64,000 nt of DNA from Eubacterium_U album (GTDB taxonomy: Bacteria; Bacillota; Clostridia; Lachnospirales; Lachnospiraceae), in the NCBI RefSeq assembly GCF_025336545.1, contig NZ_JAODBU010000013.1:62001-126000 (forward strand), given 5' to 3'. Position numbers and translations under genes: made by a program. Positions 49,579 through 58,718 of this stretch are shown piece by piece. The notes under the pieces are model-generated. The model was given only the letters and a program-made list of their open reading frames with translations. It did no database searches and was not told the origin of the DNA. The stretch's first letter is position 1. Each line of letters starts with the position of its first letter.

Positions 49579-51933
49579 TTAAATATCATTGTAACTTGTT
49601 CTTGCAATTATTTCATTCTGAAGTTCATCAGCTAATTCTACAAAATATGCTGTATAACCTGCTACACGAACTGTTAATCCTCTGTATGCTTCAGGATTTT
49701 TCTGAGCTGCCTGTAAGTCTTCTTTTCTAACTACGTTAAACTGAATATGTGGTATTTCCAAATCAACAAATGTACGAAGCATTTTTGCAAATTTGTCTAT
49801 TCCATTCTCTGTCTTAAAGAATTCAGGAAGGAATTTCATATTTAATAATCCACCATTTGTTGTCCAGCTCTTATCTAATCTTGAAACTGATTTCAATACT
49901 GCTGTAGGTCCGTTTGTATCACGTCCGTATACAGGTGACATTCCTCCATCTGCTAAAGGTGTTCCTGCATATCTTCCATCAGGTGATGCACCTACATTTT
50001 CTCCCATTGGTACATGAGCTGAAACTGTATACATACCTGTGTGATATAAACCACCACGGTAGTTTTTGTAATTTTTTAATCTTTCTCTAAAGTATCCTGC
50101 CCATTTAGCACCTAATTCATCTACCCACTCAACATCGTTTCCGTATTTAGGAACTTTGTTGAGTAACATTGTTCTTAAAATTTCATCTTCTTCAAAGTTC
50201 GTTTCAAGTGCTTTAAGTAATCTTTCTTTTGATACTTTCTTTTCATCAAATACTAACTGTTTTACCGCTGCCAAACTGTCAGCTAAGTTAGCAACCTGAA
50301 TCATCTGAATTCCGGAAAGGTTGTAATGAGCGCCACCTCTCGTTACATCCATTCCTTTATCCATACAGTCATTAATTACTGCTGAAAGGAAAGGTGTTGG
50401 AAGTAAATCCATATGAGCTTTTTCAACCTGTTCGCATGCAAGAATCATCTTGTCCATATAGTAATCTACATGTGCCTTGAATGCATTTTCCAAATCTTCA
50501 AATGTTTCATATTCTGTAAGTTTTCCTCTATCAGGTGCAATCTGTTTTCCTGTGAGTAAATCAACTCCGCCTGTTAAAGTTACTTCAAGAACTTTATTTA
50601 AGTTAAACATTGCTGCATCTGACCATCCAAGGTTGTCTCCCTGTGTTGTAAGTTCAACGCATCCTACAATTGCATAGTTTCTTGCATCCTTAGGATCAAC
50701 CTTTAAATCTTCAATCATTGCCGGAACAACTGCTTTGTCATTAAAGAACTGTGGCATACCACTTCCAAGTGATACAACTTTGATTGCTGCCTTTAATAAT
50801 TTATCGCTAGTCTTTTCACATAGTCTTACTGAAAGGTTTGGCTGCGGAAGACCGATGTGTTCCTGTGCTTTTAAATAAATATATGAAAGTTCATTTTCAA
50901 ATGGTTCTCCATTTTCATCCTGTCCACCAACTGCAATATTAAATCCAATTGGGAAACCTGCAAAGAACTTAGCACTGTTTGAATTTCTCATATATACTAT
51001 TTCATTAAATTTTAACCACAAACATTCTGTAATTTCCAATGCATCCTGCTCTGTCATTACGCCGTTATCAATGTCCTTTTTGAAATATGGATACATAAAT
51101 GTGTCCATTCTTCCCGGTGAAAATGATGATGCATTTGATTCCATCTGAAGAATTACAAACAAAAACCAGATTGCCTGATTTGCTTCATGGAAATTCTGTG
51201 CCGGTCTCTCTGCAATATTCTTGCAGTTTTCTGCAACCTTTTTCATATTGTCAGCATACTCAGGATATTTTTCTGCATTTTCAAGACATAAATCGTGATA
51301 TCTCATTATGAAATTAATAACACCTTCCATAACTGTGCTTACACTCTTGTAAAATAATTTCTTTTCTTCATCTGTTTCTTTATTGTAATGTTCATCAGCT
51401 TCTGCCTTTAATCCAGCAGGTCCTTTTTCAAGCCATCCCTTGCAGTCAGGATTGATATGTCCCTGTGCATGATCTTTTTGATTTATTTTTACAATCTTAG
51501 CAATTTCTTCTATTTCTTTTCCATATCTTGCTCTCAAAACATCTTCAAGTGACTTTCCCTGCCAATATGGATAAATAACTTCTCTAAAATATGCGATGTC
51601 TTCTTCATGTACATTAAATTTGTCTTGTGGACGTGTAGGCAATGTTTCAAATTCTTTGTTTACCCATGTACTTCCGCTTTCCGGGAAAACTACTCCGTAA
51701 CGAACTCCTGCTGTTCTGTTACCTACAATCATTTCTTCAGGTTCAACACTAATATTGATTTTCTCTAAACAATTCTTTAAAGAATAAGCTCTCTGCATGA
51801 TTCTTGGTTCATCCTCATGCTGCTTATATGTGTCAGTAATTATCTTAGCCTGCTCAATTGACGCATATCTCTTTTCAGAAAGCATCTTATCTTTTAAAAC
51901 TGAAATTCTTTCTTTCATAACCAACTCGCTCAT
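49579..51933 (-). CDS. Glycyl-radical enzyme, PflD/YbiW-type sugar-phosphate lyase candidate
   Basis: A 784-residue glycyl-radical enzyme. The catalytic cysteine region is YAIVGCVELTTQGDNLGWSD. The radical glycine lies near the C-terminus in RGLTVRVAGYTAYFVELADE, about residue 759. These mark the PFL2/PflD branch, not classical pyruvate formate-lyase (which has adjacent cysteines). The ATG at 51933 has AAAGGAG six bases before it; a longer frame from 51963 lacks an SD. The company of an FSA aldolase, a fructose-type PTS and a DeoR regulator matches E. coli pflD and ybiW, which I recall being shown to act on 1,5-anhydroglucitol 6-phosphate. Glycerol or diol dehydratase activity is the main alternative. 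Confidence 0.9.
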   Translation of the reverse strand: MSELVMKERISVLKDKMLSEKRYASIEQAKIITDTYKQHEDEPRIMQRAYSLKNCLEKINISVEPEEMIVGNRTAGVRYGVVFPESGSTWVNKEFETLPTRPQDKFNVHEEDIAYFREVIYPYWQGKSLEDVLRARYGKEIEEIAKIVKINQKDHAQGHINPDCKGWLEKGPAGLKAEADEHYNKETDEEKKLFYKSVSTVMEGVINFIMRYHDLCLENAEKYPEYADNMKKVAENCKNIAERPAQNFHEANQAIWFLFVILQMESNASSFSPGRMDTFMYPYFKKDIDNGVMTEQDALEITECLWLKFNEIVYMRNSNSAKFFAGFPIGFNIAVGGQDENGEPFENELSYIYLKAQEHIGLPQPNLSVRLCEKTSDKLLKAAIKVVSLGSGMPQFFNDKAVVPAMIEDLKVDPKDARNYAIVGCVELTTQGDNLGWSDAAMFNLNKVLEVTLTGGVDLLTGKQIAPDRGKLTEYETFEDLENAFKAHVDYYMDKMILACEQVEKAHMDLLPTPFLSAVINDCMDKGMDVTRGGAHYNLSGIQMIQVANLADSLAAVKQLVFDEKKVSKERLLKALETNFEEDEILRTMLLNKVPKYGNDVEWVDELGAKWAGYFRERLKNYKNYRGGLYHTGMYTVSAHVPMGENVGASPDGRYAGTPLADGGMSPVYGRDTNGPTAVLKSVSRLDKSWTTNGGLLNMKFLPEFFKTENGIDKFAKMLRTFVDLEIPHIQFNVVRKEDLQAAQKNPEAYRGLTVRVAGYTAYFVELADELQNEIIARTSYNDI

Positions 51934-52041
51934 AATTACTCCTTTCAAATATATGTTTTTCATTTATTGTTTTTTCCCAGTTATTATTGTTTTACATATT
52001 CTGCATCTTTCCCAGGATTATTCTTTATTTACTGTAATTTT

Positions 52042-52113
52042 ATTCTATAATAACCCTTCTCGTATGTCAATGTATTTATTATTGTTTGTTATTACTTTTT
52101 ATTGTTTGTTATT
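52042..52113 (-). promoter_or_regulatory. Promoter and direct-repeat operator of the glycyl-radical operon
   Basis: On the minus strand TTGACA (52070-52065) and TAGAAT (52047-52042) are separated by exactly 17 bases. Directly upstream of the -35 box are two identical 15-base repeats, TTATTGTTTGTTATT in plus-strand reading (52079-52093 and 52099-52113), 20 bp apart. A partial third unit ATTGTTT begins at 52111. A/T-rich direct repeats with TTGTTTG cores on the helical pitch are typical DeoR/GlpR-family operators, and such a regulator gene lies upstream at 52319. Confidence 0.85.
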
Positions 52114-52179
52114 GTTTTTTAATTCCTAATTTGCACTATCGATGATGAAATTTCTTCTGTACAAACTGCGATTTTATTA

Positions 52180-52191
52180 TGAAACGTTTTT
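52180..52191. promoter_or_regulatory. TGAAACGTTTTT motif, possible LacI/CcpA-type site (copy 1)
   Basis: The 12-mer has an AAACGTTT centre, as in LacI/CcpA operators, and recurs exactly at 58639-58650 upstream of the PTS IIA gene. It sits upstream of the direct-repeat operator here. It is one base shorter in spacing than the B. subtilis cre consensus, so the binder is uncertain. Confidence 0.45.
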
Positions 52192-52211
52192 ACATATTTT
52201 TTAATATAAAA

Positions 52212-52307
52212 AAACAGATAAAATCCATTATGATACTAAATTTTAACTAAAACATATTTTTATTAATACGTCTAAAAATTTTTATCAATTATAGATTTTA
52301 TCTGTTT
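52212..52307 (-). terminator. Terminator of the DeoR-family regulator gene
   Basis: Arms AAACAGATAAAATC (52212-52225) and GATTTTATCTGTTT (52294-52307) are perfect. The minus-strand continuation is TTTTTTTATA. The loop is long (68 bases) and includes AAAATTTTTA symmetry. It starts 11 bp past the regulator stop codon and separates the regulator from the radical-enzyme operon. Confidence 0.75.
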
Positions 52308-52318
52308 CAATTTTTTGT

Positions 52319-53083
52319 TTATGCAAACCACTGTATTCCATATCTCTCTATATTTTCTTTTATTTCTTTTTCAGGTTTGCTGTCTAAAATGAATCCTTCA
52401 AATTCACCAACTGTTGAATATCTGTAATTTCCATCTATGGAAAATTTTCTGTTCTCAAGCATCACATAACTTTTGTTACTTGCTTCCATGATTGCTTTTT
52501 TTGTCATTGCATCATCAACAGCATATGTATAAACACAATCTTTTTCCAAATCTACTCCTGCTGAACCCATAAACGCTTTATCAAATCTGAATTCTTTAAT
52601 TTGATTATTTGTCAGTGTTCCAACAAAACCATCTCTACCTCTGCTTAATGTTCCTCCCAAAAATACAAGTTTAGTATCAACCGGAGATGTGAATGTAAGC
52701 ATTACATCAATCATATTTGTAACTATTGTTATCTTAAGATTGGCCTGAACTATTAACTTAACTAATTCAATATTGGCTGTAGATATATCAAGAAATATTA
52801 CATCTCCTTCTTCAATCAAACTTAATGCTTTTTCGGCAATTCTATTTTTTTCTTTTGTAAATTTTCCAATACGTTGCGAAACATACAAATCATGAATGTT
52901 GGTTCTTACCTTAACAGCACCACCATAAGTCTTTTTGAGAAGTCCTTTTCGCTCTAATATTGTCAAATCTTTTCTTATACTATCTTGTGTTACATCAAAC
53001 TTTTTACTTAAGTCTTTTACTAACACTGAGCCTTCTCTATTTAAAATTTCAACAATCTTTTCATGTCTTTCGGATGCTAACAT
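52319..53083 (-). CDS. DeoR/GlpR-family transcriptional regulator
   Basis: A 254-residue regulator. The N-terminal winged helix is MLASERHEKIVEILNREGSV followed by LVKDLSKKFDVTQDSIRKDL, the DeoR signature. The C-terminal DeoRC domain binds a sugar phosphate (GDVIFLDISTANIELVKLIV, LGGTLSRGRDGFVGTLTNNQ, DKAFMGSAGVDLEKD). AGGAGG lies six bases before the ATG. The direct repeats at 52079-52113 are the obvious operator. The effector is probably the sugar phosphate delivered by the PTS encoded to the right. Confidence 0.93.
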   Translation of the reverse strand: MLASERHEKIVEILNREGSVLVKDLSKKFDVTQDSIRKDLTILERKGLLKKTYGGAVKVRTNIHDLYVSQRIGKFTKEKNRIAEKALSLIEEGDVIFLDISTANIELVKLIVQANLKITIVTNMIDVMLTFTSPVDTKLVFLGGTLSRGRDGFVGTLTNNQIKEFRFDKAFMGSAGVDLEKDCVYTYAVDDAMTKKAIMEASNKSYVMLENRKFSIDGNYRYSTVGEFEGFILDSKPEKEIKENIERYGIQWFA

Positions 53084-53141
53084 ATGTACCTCCTGTCATA
53101 TGACCCTAAATCATTTTCCTTTTATTATACAATATTGTTGA

Positions 53142-53978
53142 TTATTTTACATTTTTTGTCAAGTTTTCAAAAATTATCTCTCCAACTCCACCCGCATTAT
53201 TGTCCGATTTTGTTATATGCTTTGCAGCTGATTTTGCTTTTTCATTTCCGTTTACAAGTGCATATGACTCTCCTGCCCACTTAAGCATTGTCACATCATT
53301 TCCTGAATCTCCAAATGCCATTACTTCCTCTGCTTTTATTCCTAATTTGTCAGAAAGCCATGCAAGTCCGTTTCCTTTATCGGCACCCGTCCCTGTTATT
53401 TCGATGTTTCCTACAAATCCTGCAGTATATACAAGATTAGGTATTTTACTTAAGGCATCCATTATTTCCTGAACTACCTTTGTATCAACATAATCTACAT
53501 TAAACTTTTCAATTGGAACATTATCAACTACTTCCTGTAAATCTTTTGTTAATTTCATTCTTTTTCTATATTCAACCAAAAATACTTCCGGTAATCCTTC
53601 AGTATTGAGGAAATTGTCATATGAATATTTATTAACATAAGCTTCCTGTCCTGCATAGATTTGAAATACTGCATTATGTTCAACCAATATTTTTAATATT
53701 TTCTTACCTGCTTCTTTACTAATATAGCTAGACTTTATAACTTCATTTGTTGCTTTATCAACTACAATAGCACCATTTGACAATACCATATAATCAACGC
53801 ATCCAACATCATCTATTTCTTTTTGTGAAATTGATTGTGTTCTACCTGTCGACATAACAACTTTTATTCCCTGTTCATGTGCCATTTTCATAGCTTCGAT
53901 ATTTTTTTCATTAATCTTTAAATGATCATCTCCTACAAAAGTTCCATCAACATCAAATGCAATTAATTTAATACTCAT
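53142..53978 (-). CDS. Cof-type HAD-IIB sugar-phosphate phosphatase
   Basis: Haloacid-dehalogenase-type phosphatase. Motif I DVDGTFVGDD supplies the nucleophilic Asp (MSIKLIAFDVDGTF). Motif II is VVMSTGRTQ, motif III the conserved Lys in TGTGADKGNGLAWL, and motif IV is VMAFGDSGNDVTMLKWAG. Length (278) fits the Cof/YbiV group, which includes promiscuous sugar-phosphate phosphatases. It lies between the regulator gene and ptsI on the same strand. It may prevent phosphosugar build-up from the PTS, or it may have an unrelated housekeeping role. GAGGAG lies seven bases before the ATG. Confidence 0.9.
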   Translation of the reverse strand: MSIKLIAFDVDGTFVGDDHLKINEKNIEAMKMAHEQGIKVVMSTGRTQSISQKEIDDVGCVDYMVLSNGAIVVDKATNEVIKSSYISKEAGKKILKILVEHNAVFQIYAGQEAYVNKYSYDNFLNTEGLPEVFLVEYRKRMKLTKDLQEVVDNVPIEKFNVDYVDTKVVQEIMDALSKIPNLVYTAGFVGNIEITGTGADKGNGLAWLSDKLGIKAEEVMAFGDSGNDVTMLKWAGESYALVNGNEKAKSAAKHITKSDNNAGGVGEIIFENLTKNVK

Positions 53979-54172
53979 TTCTTTCTCCTCTTGATTGATT
54001 TGTCCATTTTAATTAGAGACATACACTCGTCTCCAAATCCTGTATGCATCTTTTCCGACACATACAACCACATAATACTATATAAATTTATTATTTTCTA
54101 CAATTAAATTTATGGTTATAACCGGCATTTAATTGTATACACTACCAATTTATCTTTTATTCTCTGTTATAA

Positions 54173-54206
54173 AAAACTCTCGAATGAATAATCAAACGAG
54201 AGTTTT
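54173..54206. terminator. Terminator after ptsI
   Basis: Perfect arms AAAACTCTCG (54173-54182) and CGAGAGTTTT (54197-54206) are followed by TTTTTTATAACAG on the minus strand. Located 45 bp past the ptsI stop, it separates ptsH-ptsI from the HAD and regulator genes. Confidence 0.9.
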
Positions 54207-54250
54207 TATAATTAATTCCGGCTATTTATTCATAGCCTTTTATTAAAATT

Positions 54251-55945
54251 TTATTTTAATAATTCTAATACTTCTTCTTCTGTTACACATTTCATTACTT
54301 TTTCAGCTAATGCTTTACATTCATCTATGTTGCAATCTGAGATTGTCTTTCTTGTTTTTAATACGCTTGTAGCACTTACACTGAATTCATCTAAGCCAAA
54401 TGCAAGTAATAATGGTATAAGTTTTGGATCAGCTGCTGCTTCACCGCACATTCCAACCATAATTCCTTCTGCTTTACCACATTCAATAATTCTCTTGATT
54501 GCACGAAGAACTGCCGGATTATATGTTGAGTAAAGGTATGCAACTTTCGCATTTCCTCTGTCAACAGCCATTGTATAACCTGTCAAATCATTTGTTCCAA
54601 TACTAAAGAAATCTGCTTCCTTAGCAAGTGCATCTGCCATCATACATGCTGCAGGTGTTTCCATCATTACACCGACTTTAACATCTTTATTGTAAGCAAT
54701 TCCTTCTTTATCTAACTGACGCTTAATATCTTCAAGAATCACCTTAACTGCACGAAGTTCATCTACTCCTGTTACAAGTGGAACCATTATCTTGATATCT
54801 CCAAATGCACTTGCTCTAAGAAGTGCTCTCAACTGTACTTCGTAGATATCTCTTCTCTTTAAGCAGAAACGAATTGCTCTAAATCCTAAGAATGGATTTT
54901 CTTCTGTTTCTAATCCTAAGTAAGGGATTGCCTTATCTCCACCTATATCAAGCGTTCTAATAATTACAGGTTTTCCTTTCATTGTCTCAGCAACTTTCTT
55001 GTATGCTTCAAACTGTTCTTCTTCTGTTGGAACACTATCTCTATCCATAAATAAAAATTCTGTTCTGAAAAGACCAATTCCTTCGCCGTCGCATTCAACA
55101 ACTTTATCTGCATCTTCAGGCTTACCAATATTTGAAACTAATTCAACCTTAACGCCGTCTTTTGTTTGAGATGGTTTACCCTTGTATGCTTTTAACAATT
55201 CTTTTTCTGCTGCATAATCAGCAAATTTCTTTTCAAATTCTTTAACTGTTGCTTCATCAGGATTAACAATTGCTTCTCCCTTGCTTCCATCAAGAACTAC
55301 TGTATCTCCATTTTTAACAATTCCACAAATTCCTTCAATACTTAATACCGCAGGTATTTCCATTGCTCTTGCAAGAATTGCTGAGTGAGATGTTCTTCCA
55401 CCTACTTCTGTTAAAATTCCTGCAATGTTAGCCGGATTAATTCCTGCTGTCATAGATGGTGTTAAATCTCTTGCAACTAATACAGTATTTTCAGGTACCT
55501 GTGAAATATCAACTTCTTCAATACCCATCAAAATCTTAAGCATACGTGACTTAATATCCATTAAATCTGTTGCTCTCTGCTGAATTAATTCATCAGGAAC
55601 TGCTGCAAACATTTCTGCTGTCTGGTCAAGTACCTGTTCTAATGCCATTTCTGCTGAAATCTTCTCGCTTATCATCAATGCTGAAATCTGTTCTTCAATC
55701 ATTGGATCCTGAAGCATAATAATATGACCTCTTAAAATATCAGCATCCTGTTCTCCAACAGTCTTTGCCATCTTGTCTGCCATTTCATTTGTTATTGCAA
55801 CAAATTTTTCAATAGCATCCTGTAATCTTTTTAATTCTGCATCTGTATCTGTAACGCTTTTCTTTTCAACTGTTAAATCATGTTCTTCAATTAACACTAC
55901 TTTTCCGATTCCGATTCCTTCAGAACCTGCAATACCTTTATACAT
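54251..55945 (-). CDS. ptsI: PTS enzyme I (PEP-protein phosphotransferase)
   Basis: General PTS phosphocarrier that takes phosphate from PEP and passes it to HPr. The phospho-histidine site is ILTEVGGRTSHSAILARAM. The PEP-binding region includes GIGLFRTEFLFMDRDSVPTE. GVMMETPAACMMADALAKEA and FFSIGTNDLTGYTMAVDRGN follow. CGEAAADPKLIPLLLAFG closes the barrel with the catalytic Cys in MVGMCGEAA. Length is 564 residues. The ATG at 55945 is chosen because GAGG lies seven bases upstream, while the earlier ATG (55951) is only one or two bases from it. It follows ptsH after 22 bp. Confidence 0.97.
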   Translation of the reverse strand: MYKGIAGSEGIGIGKVVLIEEHDLTVEKKSVTDTDAELKRLQDAIEKFVAITNEMADKMAKTVGEQDADILRGHIIMLQDPMIEEQISALMISEKISAEMALEQVLDQTAEMFAAVPDELIQQRATDLMDIKSRMLKILMGIEEVDISQVPENTVLVARDLTPSMTAGINPANIAGILTEVGGRTSHSAILARAMEIPAVLSIEGICGIVKNGDTVVLDGSKGEAIVNPDEATVKEFEKKFADYAAEKELLKAYKGKPSQTKDGVKVELVSNIGKPEDADKVVECDGEGIGLFRTEFLFMDRDSVPTEEEQFEAYKKVAETMKGKPVIIRTLDIGGDKAIPYLGLETEENPFLGFRAIRFCLKRRDIYEVQLRALLRASAFGDIKIMVPLVTGVDELRAVKVILEDIKRQLDKEGIAYNKDVKVGVMMETPAACMMADALAKEADFFSIGTNDLTGYTMAVDRGNAKVAYLYSTYNPAVLRAIKRIIECGKAEGIMVGMCGEAAADPKLIPLLLAFGLDEFSVSATSVLKTRKTISDCNIDECKALAEKVMKCVTEEEVLELLK

Positions 55946-55967
55946 AAGCATTCCTCACAATCTAATC

Positions 55968-56231
55968 TTATTCACCAAAGTTCTGTGATTCTAATTCTTC
56001 AATCTTAGCCATAGCTGCTGCTTCGTCTTCTCCATCACATTCAAATGTAACTTCTGAACCACATTTAATACATGCTGAAATAATGTTAATTAAGCTCTTA
56101 GCATTAATTCTCTTATCTCCAAATACGATTGTTACGTCACATGCAAATTTGCCCATTTCCTTTGCTACGACTCCTGCCGGTCTCATGTGTAATCCTTCTG
56201 CATTTTCAATTTTAACTGTTCTACTTACCAT
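55968..56231 (-). CDS. ptsH: PTS phosphocarrier HPr
   Basis: An 87-residue HPr. The active histidine sits in NAEGLHMRPAGVVAKEM (His15 position). The regulatory-serine region is KRINAKSLINIISACIKCGS, with the serine that HPr kinase phosphorylates in Firmicutes. The Met after His (usually Ala) and Asn-Ile-Ile instead of the usual Met-Gly motif after the Ser are noticeable differences from canonical HPr. The ATG at 56231 is chosen because AAGGAGG lies eight bases upstream; the longer frame from 56300 has none. It forms an operon with ptsI. Confidence 0.93.
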   Translation of the reverse strand: MVSRTVKIENAEGLHMRPAGVVAKEMGKFACDVTIVFGDKRINAKSLINIISACIKCGSEVTFECDGEDEAAAMAKIEELESQNFGE

Positions 56232-56369
56232 TTCTTTTTCCTCCTTAATTTCTAAATATATATACATCAATACAATCTTTTGTATTATTTCCAAATCCAC
56301 ATTGTTCTATTTAAATTTTATATTTTTATTTTACAAACACTAATACTGCTACTATTTTTAGTTTAAAAC

Positions 56370-56394
56370 GGGCAGGCATTTTGCATGTCTGCCC
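56370..56394 (-). terminator. Terminator of the PTS IIA-IIC-IIB operon
   Basis: Arms GGGCAGGCA (56370-56378) and TGTCTGCCC (56386-56394) form a stem with one G-U pair. The minus-strand tail is GTTTTAAAC. It lies about 105 bp past the IIB stop and before the ptsH leader. Confidence 0.75.
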
Positions 56395-56498
56395 ATTTTG
56401 GTTCTACGCTTATTGTGTAACCTTCAAATCTTCAATCCCCTATGGTAATAATTAATAAGGTTTTATTTTGGCTAAATAATCCGTTCTTTTTCGGGAAT

Positions 56499-56807
56499 TT
56501 ATTTAAGCATTGATATCATTTTTTCTACAATTGCGTCTGCCTGCTTAATAGCCGGGCCAACACCGATTTTAACTTTTTTAATATTGTCGAAACGTTCTAC
56601 GTTCTTAATTGGCATATCTGTTGTAAGAATAACTGCGTCTGCTGTTGCAATATCAGCTGCTGTTATTTCATTTTCAATACCAATTGAGCCCTGTGTTTCA
56701 ACTTTACATTCAACACCTGCTTTTTCACAAGCCTGCTGAATAGCTTCTGCTGCCATATAAGTATGTGCAACCCCTGAAGGGCATGCTGTAACTGCTAAAA
56801 ATTTCAT
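56499..56807 (-). CDS. Fructose-type PTS subunit IIB
   Basis: Cytoplasmic IIB domain as a separate polypeptide of about 102 residues. The phosphorylated cysteine lies in VTACPSGVAHTYMAAEAIQQ, the canonical fructose-family loop. VETQGSIGIENEITAADIAT and VILTTDMPIKNVERF are also typical. The ATG at 56807 gives the usual MKFLAVTACP start; an in-frame GTG at 56816 is the alternative. It is the last gene of the IIA-IIC-IIB operon. Separate IIB and IIC polypeptides resemble FrwB/FrwC of E. coli. Confidence 0.93.
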   Translation of the reverse strand: MKFLAVTACPSGVAHTYMAAEAIQQACEKAGVECKVETQGSIGIENEITAADIATADAVILTTDMPIKNVERFDNIKKVKIGVGPAIKQADAIVEKMISMLK

Positions 56808-56897
56808 ATCACTCACTCACTTTCTTAGATTTTATTTTATAGAAGCCACAACCAATTATCTTTGTGGCTTCTTATCATTCACTAATTAATTATTATA

Positions 56898-58031
56898 TTA
56901 TTCGAATGAAATATCGATATCTTCGACAACTTCTTCTTTTTCTACATAATCTTTCTTGAATATTGCACAAAGTGCTACATAAATCGCTACACCAATTAAG
57001 ATACAAATAATGTAAAGTGGCCAACCAGCTAAGAAGCTTTCACCCTGAATAACAGGAGCTACGATCAAACCACCCCAGCAAGCTGACATCTTAGCGCCAA
57101 CGCCAAGGAGTCCTGCGATACCACCGGCAATTGCTGATGAAATCATGTTAATAGGAATCATTCTTGTTGGATCTGCTGCTGTATATGAAATAGCACCTTC
57201 TGTGATACCACAGAAGCCCATTGCTATAGCACCGATACCTGCGTTCTGTTCTTCTTTTGAGAATTTCTTCTTTAAAATTAATGAAGCGACACCACAACCA
57301 ATTGGAGGTACACAAATTGCGATACCAACTGGAGCTGCGAATGTATAGATGCCTGTACCTACGAAAGCTACCATTAAGATTGAGTAAGCAACTTTGTTTA
57401 CAGGACCACCAAGGTCAAATGCGATCATAAGTGCTGCTAAAGCACTGATACCTGCAAGTGCTAAACTTCCATGATCTCCGTGAGCCATGTTTCTCATAAC
57501 ATCTTCTAACCATGTCATGAATGCTGCAATAGGTGTTCCGCATGCAAACATTATAATACCAACTGCCAATACACCAATTACTGGAATGATGATAATTGAC
57601 TTAAGTGACTGCATTGACTTAGGAAGTGGAATCTTCTTTAAGTAATGAGCAATAATACCACCAAGTAAACCAGCAATAGCTGCTCCGATAAATCCTGCTG
57701 AAGCTGTTGTAACAGCGCCATCAGCAAAACCTGTAGGAATGTTTAAGGCCATGAATCCGCCTGCCATACCAACTGCAATACCAGGTCTGTCAGCGATTGA
57801 AAATGCAATGTATGCTGCAAATACAGGACACATTAATCCAAGAGCATCAACTCCGATTGTCCATAACCAGTAAGGAATTCCTGAACCCCATCCTGGGGCT
57901 GCTCCTTCACCTGTTAATAAAACGGCAATAGCCATTAAAATACCACCACCAACAACAACTGGAATCATGTAAGATACACCATTCATAAGATGTGTTTTAG
58001 TGTGTTTTAAAATATCAACTAATTCTTTCAT
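56898..58031 (-). CDS. Fructose-type PTS permease subunit IIC
   Basis: Membrane channel of the PTS, 377 residues with about nine helices. The start KTHLMNGVSYMIPVVVGGGI is the hallmark of the fructose IIC family. Further landmarks are CPVFAAYIAFSIADRPGIAV, GGFMALNIPTGFADG, FDLGGPVNKVAYSIL and FCGITEGAISYTAADPTRMI (substrate-site GITEGAI). AAAGGAC lies seven bases before the ATG. The sugar is not fixed by sequence. Co-location with a PflD-type radical enzyme and FSA aldolase makes 1,5-anhydroglucitol or another deoxy/anhydro-sugar at least as likely as fructose. Confidence 0.94.
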   Translation of the reverse strand: MKELVDILKHTKTHLMNGVSYMIPVVVGGGILMAIAVLLTGEGAAPGWGSGIPYWLWTIGVDALGLMCPVFAAYIAFSIADRPGIAVGMAGGFMALNIPTGFADGAVTTASAGFIGAAIAGLLGGIIAHYLKKIPLPKSMQSLKSIIIIPVIGVLAVGIIMFACGTPIAAFMTWLEDVMRNMAHGDHGSLALAGISALAALMIAFDLGGPVNKVAYSILMVAFVGTGIYTFAAPVGIAICVPPIGCGVASLILKKKFSKEEQNAGIGAIAMGFCGITEGAISYTAADPTRMIPINMISSAIAGGIAGLLGVGAKMSACWGGLIVAPVIQGESFLAGWPLYIICILIGVAIYVALCAIFKKDYVEKEEVVEDIDISFE

Positions 58032-58060
58032 AATATCGTCCTTTCTTATTATGTTTTCTC

Positions 58061-58504
58061 TTAAACTGCACCGATTAATTCAATTACTTCATCTGCAGTT
58101 TTTGCACTAAATAATTTTTCTCTGAAATCGTCATGCATTACTTTTCTAAATAAGCCTGCAAGAATTTCAAGATGTCTGTCTCCCTGTCCCGGAGACGGAA
58201 CACCAATCTGGAACACTAACTCAACTTCTTCTGAGTCGTCCCATTTCATTGGATGACTAAGTCTTACAAATGCCAATGAAGGTTCTTTTACATGTACTGA
58301 TTTAGAATGAGGTGTTGCAACAGAAAATCCAACTGCTGTACTTGAACCTGCTTCTCTTTTCATTACGTCTGCAACATATCCTTCCTTGTCAATAAGTCTT
58401 CCGTCCTTGTCCATTGCATCAGCGATTAAATTAATTACTTCGTCTCTGTCTTTCGCGTCTACGTCGAACATTACAATCTCTTTGCTCATTAAGTCTTTAG
58501 CCAA
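58061..58504 (-). CDS. Fructose-type PTS subunit IIA
   Basis: A 147-residue IIA protein. The phospho-histidine is in VGFSVATPHSKSVHVKEPSL (GxAxPH type), and an Arg/Glu helix (KREAGSSTAVGF) precedes it. The start is TTG at 58504: GGAGG lies nine bases upstream, while the next ATG is 15 bases further in and too far from that site. It is the first gene of the PTS operon, behind its own promoter and 215 bp downstream of the PRD regulator gene. Confidence 0.93.
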   Translation of the reverse strand: MAKDLMSKEIVMFDVDAKDRDEVINLIADAMDKDGRLIDKEGYVADVMKREAGSSTAVGFSVATPHSKSVHVKEPSLAFVRLSHPMKWDDSEEVELVFQIGVPSPGQGDRHLEILAGLFRKVMHDDFREKLFSAKTADEVIELIGAV

Positions 58505-58551
58505 CTTCTTGTACCTCCTTAAATAAAATTATTACCTTTCTTACAACATTA

Positions 58552-58650
58552 ATTTTACTAATTTCGTTTCTTGTTTTCAACGCCCCACAAAACAGAAAAT
58601 TGCACTATTCCTAGTGCAATTTTTCTGTATCTCTTATGTGAAACGTTTTT
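58552..58650 (-). promoter_or_regulatory. Control region of the PTS IIA-IIC-IIB operon
   Basis: TTGAAA (58580-58575) and TAAAAT (58557-58552) are separated by exactly 17 bases on the minus strand. Upstream is a near-perfect hairpin, CAGAAAATTGCACTA/TAGTGCAATTTTTCTG (58593-58627), which can terminate the regulator transcript (minus tail GTTTTGTG). The TGAAACGTTTTT motif (58639-58650) is also found at 52180-52191. A site for the PRD activator probably overlaps the hairpin region. Confidence 0.7.
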
Positions 58651-58718
58651 CTTGTAGCCCTTTATTTATAGGCATTACAACAATTTTACTTTTTATGATT
58701 CTCTAGTCATTTTTTGCC

